NCBI GenBank assembly: GCA_030646595.1
Contig: JAUSKS010000039.1
Span: forward strand, 1 to 17,877
Source of the DNA: Gallionellaceae bacterium
GTDB lineage: Bacteria; Pseudomonadota; Gammaproteobacteria; Burkholderiales; Gallionellaceae
DNA: 17,877 nt
Direction of reading: 5' to 3'
Below are positions 13,723-17,877 of this stretch, one piece after another (positions within the stretch are counted from its first letter, which is position 1; the number at the start of each line of letters is the position of its first letter). A program made the position numbers and the translations under genes. Under the pieces are notes generated by a model. That model was not told the origin of the DNA. It was given only the letters and a program-made list of their open reading frames with translations, and did no database searches.

Positions 13723-14298
13723 ATGGATACGACGCTAACCTACAATGCGCTAATGGCCGAACAAGACAAACACATCGCTGAAACTGTCTCGCGCGAGCGT
13801 GGGCGGCTGGGGAGTTTTATCAGGCGGCGTGTGCTGGATGCGAGCGAGGCAGAGGATATTTTGCAGGATGTGTTCTATGAGTTCGTAGCTGCATATCGTC
13901 TGCCGGAACCCATTGAACAGGTTGGTGCATGGCTGTTCCGTGTGGCGCGCAACCGGATTATTGATCGCTTTCGCAAAAAGAAAGAAGAGTCGCTACCCGA
14001 AATGTTGGGTGAGGGTGATGAGGGGTCGTGGCTGGATGAAGTTTTACCATCGCCAGATGCCGGGCCGGAAGTAGCTTATGCGCGGACGGTTTTAATGGAG
14101 GAGTTGTTCACCGCGCTGAGCGAACTGCCACAGGAACAGCGCGCTGTATTTATCGCGCATGAGCTGGATGGGCGTAGTTTTAAGGAGTTGGCTGTGATAA
14201 GTGGGGTGAGTGTAAATACCTTGCTGGCGCGCAAGCGTTATGCGGTGATGCATTTACGCGCGCGTCTACAGATATTTTATGACGAATTTAATTTATAA
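13723..14298 (+). CDS. ECF-type RNA polymerase sigma factor
   Basis: A 191-residue sigma-70 family factor of ECF size. Region 2 is at about residues 23-90 (LGSFIRRRVLDASEAEDILQ, DVFYEFVAAYR, GAWLFRVARNRIIDRFRKKK), then an acidic linker, then region 4 at about 125-180 (LFTALSELPQEQRAVFIAHE, LDGRSFKELAVISGVSVNTL, LARKRYAVMHLRARL), whose helix-turn-helix reads the -35 element. No ribosome site is obvious before the ATG at 13723; another ATG 11 codons in is possible. The next gene, 12 bases downstream, encodes a small Cys-rich membrane protein that may control it. No typical zinc anti-sigma gene is present. Confidence 0.9.
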   Translation: MDTTLTYNALMAEQDKHIAETVSRERGRLGSFIRRRVLDASEAEDILQDVFYEFVAAYRLPEPIEQVGAWLFRVARNRIIDRFRKKKEESLPEMLGEGDEGSWLDEVLPSPDAGPEVAYARTVLMEELFTALSELPQEQRAVFIAHELDGRSFKELAVISGVSVNTLLARKRYAVMHLRARLQIFYDEFNL

Positions 14299-14310
14299 AG
14301 GAGAACTGAC

Positions 14311-14634
14311 ATGGGCATGAACTGTTGCAAAACGAGTTGCTGGAAAATCGGGCTGTTGGCAGTGGCTGGCATTGCAGCGCTGGGCTGGGTGGTGATGGCG
14401 CTGTGGAACTGGCTGATCCCGACCTTGTTTGTAGGCGGCAAGGAGATCGTTTACCTGCAAGCCCTGGGGCTGCTGCTGTTAAGCAAGATTTTGTTCGGTG
14501 GATTTCGGGGACATTGCTGCCCCGGACGCTGGCATCGTAATCGGCTGGAAAACATGACGCCGGAAGAGCGCGAGAAATTTCAGACGGGGATGCGCGGTTG
14601 GTGCGGCAAGGATAAGGATGTAGCTAAAGAATAA
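14311..14634 (+). CDS. Small Cys-rich two-helix membrane protein next to the sigma factor
   Basis: A 107-residue protein with a strong ribosome site (AAAGGAGAA) before ATG 14311. Two hydrophobic helices are visible: about 12-35 (IGLLAVAGIAALGWVVMALW) and about 44-62 (VYLQALGLLLLSKILFGGF). Cys and His cluster at the ends: NCCKTSC at the start, RGHCCPGRWH after the second helix and WCG near the end. The tail has NMTPEEREKFQTGMRG, a motif common in small proteins paired with sigma factors. The pairing suggests an anti-sigma or sensor role, perhaps for metal or redox, but it lacks the classic zinc anti-sigma HxxxCxxC motif, so this is inference. Confidence 0.7.
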   Translation: MGMNCCKTSCWKIGLLAVAGIAALGWVVMALWNWLIPTLFVGGKEIVYLQALGLLLLSKILFGGFRGHCCPGRWHRNRLENMTPEEREKFQTGMRGWCGKDKDVAKE

Positions 14635-14675
14635 CCGTCTGCAGGGTGGTGCCAGCGCGGTGCACTGCATCGCAT

Positions 14676-14704
14676 TTGATACCCCCCTCGCGATCAGGTA
14701 TAAT
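14676..14704 (+). promoter_or_regulatory. carA promoter
   Basis: TTGATA (14676-14681), 17-base spacer with a C6 run, TATAAT (14699-14704, perfect). Expected transcript start near 14711, 68 bases before the carA start codon. Confidence 0.8.
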
Positions 14705-14716
14705 TCGCATTCAATA

Positions 14717-14748
14717 AAGCGGGAGGAACGAGACAGTTCTTCCCGCTT
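14717..14748 (+). promoter_or_regulatory. 13-bp hairpin at the 5' end of the carA leader
   Basis: AAGCGGGAGGAAC (14717-14729) pairs with GTTCTTCCCGCTT (14736-14748) including one G-U pair, with loop GAGACA. CTTT follows. It lies just downstream of the predicted transcript start and upstream of carA, so it is either an attenuator-like or stabilising leader hairpin, or the terminator of the preceding gene nested behind the carA promoter. Confidence 0.6.
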
Positions 14749-14778
14749 CTTTATGCCCTTTCCTTGTTGGAGTAGCCA

Positions 14779-15912
14779 GTGCCGCAAACGAACCCCGCCA
14801 TTCTTGTGCTTGCCGATGGGACGGTGTTTCGCGGCATTGCCATCGGCGCATCCGGTAGCAGCGTGGGTGAGGTGGTGTTTAATACCGCCATGACCGGCTA
14901 TCAGGAAATTCTGACGGACCCTTCCTACTGCAAGCAAATTATCACGCTGACTTACCCTCACATCGGTAATGTGGGCATCAACACCGAGGACATCGAATCG
15001 CGCCAGGTGTTCGCCAGCGGGCTGGTGATACGTGATTTGTCGCTGTCTGTCAGCAACTGGCGCAGTACACAATCATTACCCGATTACCTCAAGGCCAATA
15101 ATGTAGTGGCGATTGCCGACATAGATACGCGCAAGCTGACCCGCATTTTGCGTACAAAAGGTGCGCAGAATGGCTGCATTGCTAGCGGCACAGACGAGGC
15201 GACAGCACTGAAAGCCGCGCGCGGCTTTGCCGGGTTGGCCGGGATGGATCTGGCCAAAGTGGTGAGCTGCGACAAGCAATATGGCTGGGCGCAACGCGAA
15301 TGGGATTTGAAGCATGGTTACCGCGATGTGAGCGGTACTAAATTTCATGTGGTGGCCTATGACTTTGGCGTGAAGCACAATATTTTGCGCAAGTTGGCTG
15401 AACGCGGCTGCAAGGTGACGGTAGTGCCTGCCAAAACCAGCGCCGAGCAGGCACTGGCGCTAAAGCCGGACGGAGTATTCTTGTCGAACGGGCCGGGCGA
15501 TCCGGAGCCGTGTGACTACGCAATTACGGCAACGCAGCAGTTCTTAAAAAAGAACATGCCGCTATTTGGCATATGCCTGGGCCATCAGATTCTTGGGTTG
15601 GCCGTGGGCGCGAAAACATTGAAAATGAAATTTGGCCATCGCGGCGCCAACCATCCGGTGCAGGATATGCAGAACAAACGCGTCATGATTACCAGCCAGA
15701 ACCACGGTTTTGCGGTGGATGTGGCTACATTGCCAAAAAATGCGCGGGTGACGCATGTATCGCTATTCGACGGTACGCTGCAAGGTTTCGAGCTGACCGA
15801 TAAACCGGCATTCTGTTTCCAGGGCCACCCTGAAGCCAGCCCTGGACCGCATGATGTGGAGTCTTTGTTTGATCGTTTTGTGGCGATGATGGAGGCAAAT
15901 CGTGGTCAGTAA
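14779..15912 (+). CDS. carA: Carbamoyl-phosphate synthase small (glutaminase) subunit
   Basis: A 377-residue subunit (E. coli: 382) that hydrolyses glutamine and feeds ammonia to CarB, making carbamoyl phosphate for pyrimidines and arginine. The N-terminal domain shows [36 protein letters not shown] and [14 protein letters not shown]. The class I glutaminase domain has [14 protein letters not shown], the nucleophile Cys266 in [16 protein letters not shown], and His350 and Glu352 in [11 protein letters not shown], so the triad is intact. The start is GTG at 14779 with GGAG about 7 bases upstream. carB, which usually follows, is not in the 1.9 kb downstream. Confidence 0.97.
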   Translation: MPQTNPAILVLADGTVFRGIAIGASGSSVGEVVFNTAMTGYQEILTDPSYCKQIITLTYPHIGNVGINTEDIESRQVFASGLVIRDLSLSVSNWRSTQSLPDYLKANNVVAIADIDTRKLTRILRTKGAQNGCIASGTDEATALKAARGFAGLAGMDLAKVVSCDKQYGWAQREWDLKHGYRDVSGTKFHVVAYDFGVKHNILRKLAERGCKVTVVPAKTSAEQALALKPDGVFLSNGPGDPEPCDYAITATQQFLKKNMPLFGICLGHQILGLAVGAKTLKMKFGHRGANHPVQDMQNKRVMITSQNHGFAVDVATLPKNARVTHVSLFDGTLQGFELTDKPAFCFQGHPEASPGPHDVESLFDRFVAMMEANRGQ

Positions 15913-15922
15913 GGCTGTTCCA

Positions 15923-15945
15923 AAAGCGGGTAAAGAACCCGCTTT
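15923..15945 (+). terminator. Terminator after carA
   Basis: AAAGCGGGT (15923-15931), loop AAAGA, ACCCGCTTT (15937-15945): a perfect 9-bp stem with T-rich 3' end, 10 bases after the carA stop. It shares the AAGCGGG/CCCGCTT core with the hairpin before carA. Ending transcription here fits the lack of carB. Confidence 0.7.
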
Positions 15946-15957
15946 GCTGCCCAACTA

Positions 15958-16075
15958 TCTCTGGTTGTCAAGCTGCGCAGCCTGCTGGGAGGCAACAAGG
16001 AGTTGACGCGTAAACTGAATGCATTGAAAAGAAATACGACGCGCAGTTTCAGGTGGTTCGTTATGCGGCAATCAG
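15958..16075 (+). pseudogene. Relic of the C-terminus of a probable ORF6N-type (KilA-N related) protein
   Basis: One frame reads LVVKLRSLLGGNKELTRKLN then AL; after a one-base loss near 16027 the next frame reads KKYDAQFQVVRYAAIR. Together they resemble the coiled C-terminus of ORF6N-domain proteins (LR, NKEL, KL, LE, KYDAQF, VV, AIR). No start or N-terminal domain is left. The relic overlaps the last codons of the convergent GAF-GGDEF-EAL gene, whose end may be formed by relic sequence. Recognition is from memory of the family and is moderate. Confidence 0.45.
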
Positions 16076-17877
16076 GGTCTGCGGAACAAGGAATTTGGCT
16101 TCGAATATTTCCACAGCAACTGCTTTGCTGAACAGGAAGCCCTGCATTTCGTCGCAGCCCAGCGTGCGTAGCGAGCTGGCTTGTTCCTCGGTTTCGACAC
16201 CCTCCGCCACCACCTTTAGCTTCAGTGCATGCGCCAGGATGATGATGGTGGACACCAGCGCCAGCCCCTCCGGGGTATTCATTTCGACTACGAAAGCGCG
16301 GTCTATCTTTAATGTATCCACCGGCAGTCTGGACAGGTAGCTGAGCGAGGAGAAGCCGGTACCAAAATCATCAATCGCAACCGATACGCCCATGGCACGG
16401 ATCGCATGCAGAGTGACGATACTGTGATTGACGTCCTGCATGATCACGCTTTCTGTGATCTCCAGTTCCAGACTGTCCGCTGCATGCGCGGCTATACCGA
16501 TTTCCCGCTCGATCTCGGCGACGAAGCCGGGATCGCGTAGTTGCAGTGGTGACATATTCACCGCGATGCGCACGGCAGGCAGACCCGCAGCACGCCAGCG
16601 CAGGTAGTCCTCGACCGCTTTGCCCAGTGCCCAGCGCCCGACTTCATTGATTAATCCAGTCTCTTCCAGAATAGGGATGAACTGACCAGGCGGCACCAGG
16701 CCGGTGCGCGGATCGTTCCATCGGATCAGCGCCTCGGCACTGGTTACCCTGCCGCTCACCAGGTTCACCTTGGGCTGGTAATGCAGCACGAATTCCTCGT
16801 TGTCGATTGCCTGGCGCAATTGGTTTTCCAGCGTGAGTTTGGCCGCCACCGCCTCGGTCATTTTTTTGGCGTGGAAAAGATAGCGGTCGCCGCTCTTCTT
16901 GGCAATTTTAAGTGCGGCCTCGGCGTTCCTGAACACCGTTTCGGCATCGGTGCCATCGTCCGGGAACAGCGCGATGCCGGTCTTGGCTGAAAGGCGCAGC
17001 TCGGTGTTATTTACCTCGAACAGATGGGCCTGAAAGGTTTTCGCGATATTATCGAACAGCATGATCAGGTTGCCATCCGACTTGACTTCCGGCACCACGA
17101 AGGCGAAATGATCCGCATCAATGCGCGCCAACAGGCTGGCATCTCCAGTTTTGAGCGAAAGCCATTCCGCCACCTGTTTCAGCAGCGCGTCTCCTGCCGA
17201 CCGACCCAGGCTGTCGTTGATGTTCTTGAACCGTTCCAGGTCGATCAGGCCTATTGCAAGCTTGTGACCGCTGCTGTCCGCGCTGCGCATATACTGTGCC
17301 ACCCGCTCGAGAAACAGCGTGCGATTGGCAAGTCCGGTGAGCACGTCGAAATAGGCGAGGTAATTGAGCCGCTCCTGCTTGTTGATGTGATCAATTGCGT
17401 AGCCGATGTCGTCGGCCAGCTCGGCCAGCAACTTCATCTCATCTTTCTGGAAGAAATTAATCTCGCTGGCGTAAAGTGCAAACGCGCCTAATGCTTTTCC
17501 CGAGATGATCAGCGGCAATATCGTCATCGATTTCACCCCTGCTTCGGTGTACTGCTTGCCGAATAGAAGCCTTGGATCGTTTTGCGTATCGTTGGAAATG
17601 ATAATTTTTTTCTCCCCGATCGCCTGCCCGACCAGGCTCTTTTGCATACCTTCGCCGGACGACAATACGTTTTTGATTTCTGCCATAAGCTCCTCATGCT
17701 TGCCTGCCGACGTGGTCGAGACCGGCAGCATCGTGACTGGATCCACGATAACCAGCATGGCCATGCGGAACCCGCCTGCATCGACCGCGATGTTGCATGC
17801 CTCCCTGAACAACTCGTCGCGGTCATTCACGCGCACGATCAGCATATTGATGCTGCTCAGCACTAGCAGAACCCGGT
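16061..17877 (-). CDS. GAF-GGDEF-EAL protein with degenerate GGDEF, likely c-di-GMP phosphodiesterase (5' end outside window)
   Basis: A soluble-looking signalling protein, at least 605 residues visible. A GTG at 17863 could be a start, but the frame stays open to the window edge and reads RVLLVLSSINMLIVRVNDRD across it, a typical run-in to a GAF domain, so the N-terminus is missing. A GAF domain spans about residues 10-155 (counted from 17863), GGDEF about 165-330 and EAL about 345-590. The cyclase motif is DADHF (about 248-252) instead of GGDEF and the I-site is lost, so the cyclase is probably dead and perhaps only binds GTP. The EAL half keeps EALIRW, NMS, EITES, DDFGTGFSS, KID and EGVET, so it should hydrolyse c-di-GMP. 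It is convergent with carA and its tail overlaps the ORF6N-like relic. Confidence 0.9.
   Translation of the reverse strand, partial: RVLLVLSSINMLIVRVNDRDELFREACNIAVDAGGFRMAMLVIVDPVTMLPVSTTSAGKHEELMAEIKNVLSSGEGMQKSLVGQAIGEKKIIISNDTQNDPRLLFGKQYTEAGVKSMTILPLIISGKALGAFALYASEINFFQKDEMKLLAELADDIGYAIDHINKQERLNYLAYFDVLTGLANRTLFLERVAQYMRSADSSGHKLAIGLIDLERFKNINDSLGRSAGDALLKQVAEWLSLKTGDASLLARIDADHFAFVVPEVKSDGNLIMLFDNIAKTFQAHLFEVNNTELRLSAKTGIALFPDDGTDAETVFRNAEAALKIAKKSGDRYLFHAKKMTEAVAAKLTLENQLRQAIDNEEFVLHYQPKVNLVSGRVTSAEALIRWNDPRTGLVPPGQFIPILEETGLINEVGRWALGKAVEDYLRWRAAGLPAVRIAVNMSPLQLRDPGFVAEIEREIGIAAHAADSLELEITESVIMQDVNHSIVTLHAIRAMGVSVAIDDFGTGFSSLSYLSRLPVDTLKIDRAFVVEMNTPEGLALVSTIIILAHALKLKVVAEGVETEEQASSLRTLGCDEMQGFLFSKAVAVEIFEAKFLVPQTLIAA

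Noticed and set aside
14660..14893. 77-codon ORF in the carA leader, considered as a leader peptide
   Set aside because: It starts upstream of the predicted -35 box and runs into carA in another frame. It has no runs of regulatory codons.
14479..15072. Minus-strand 197-codon ORF over the Cys-rich protein and carA
   Set aside because: It is antisense to two well-supported genes and the carA promoter and has no recognisable domain.
1..17877. CRISPR arrays, tRNA or rRNA genes, IS elements
   Set aside because: No regular spaced repeats, cloverleaf-like intergenic stretches, rRNA-like sequence or transposase ORFs were seen.

Overview
The window looks like a chromosomal stretch of a Gram-negative proteobacterium, most likely a betaproteobacterium of the Nitrosomonadales/Gallionellaceae kind. 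This is inferred from the mix of genes (RhlE helicase, DUF1415, SrkA-type kinase, two GGDEF/EAL proteins, Sco1/DUF305 copper-type genes) and from signal-peptide and outer-membrane features. No rRNA or tRNA gene lies here to confirm it. About half the genes are ordinary core genes. The rest are signalling genes and a short accessory island.

Layout. 1-670: the 3' end of an NhaP-type Na+/H+ antiporter and a strong two-way terminator. 680-2003 (minus): an exported Met-rich DUF305 protein and a Sco1/SenC-like thiol protein, with a 26-codon Cys-rich mini-ORF between them; this is probably a copper-related pair. 2124-3038: a YeaD-type hexose-6-phosphate epimerase. 3045-6993 (minus): three overlapping genes encoding an exported beta-rich (porin-like) protein, a small periplasmic phosphate-binding-like protein, and a membrane HAMP-PAS-GGDEF-EAL protein. 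Together they look like an envelope-to-c-di-GMP signalling operon. 7244-10188: rhlE, a DUF1415 gene and a SrkA-like kinase, joined with 1-bp overlap or no gap.

10189-13722 is the accessory island. It holds a perfect GC-rich hairpin, a ccdAB toxin-antitoxin pair with a promoter and palindromic operator, a frameshifted small gene driven by a look-alike promoter, a RelE/HigB-type toxin-antitoxin pair that is probably leaderless and has its own palindrome, and a 488-residue AT-rich protein with a C-terminal PD-(D/E)XK nuclease signature. The last is the best candidate for an undescribed, possibly defence-related activity.

13723-14634: an ECF-type sigma factor and a small Cys-rich membrane protein. 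14676-15945: carA with a near-consensus promoter, a 13-bp leader hairpin and a 3' terminator; carB does not follow. Instead there is a frameshifted relic of what looks like an ORF6N-type protein, and then, on the minus strand, a GAF-GGDEF-EAL protein that runs off the window end. Its GGDEF motif is degenerate and its EAL motifs are intact, so it is probably a phosphodiesterase.
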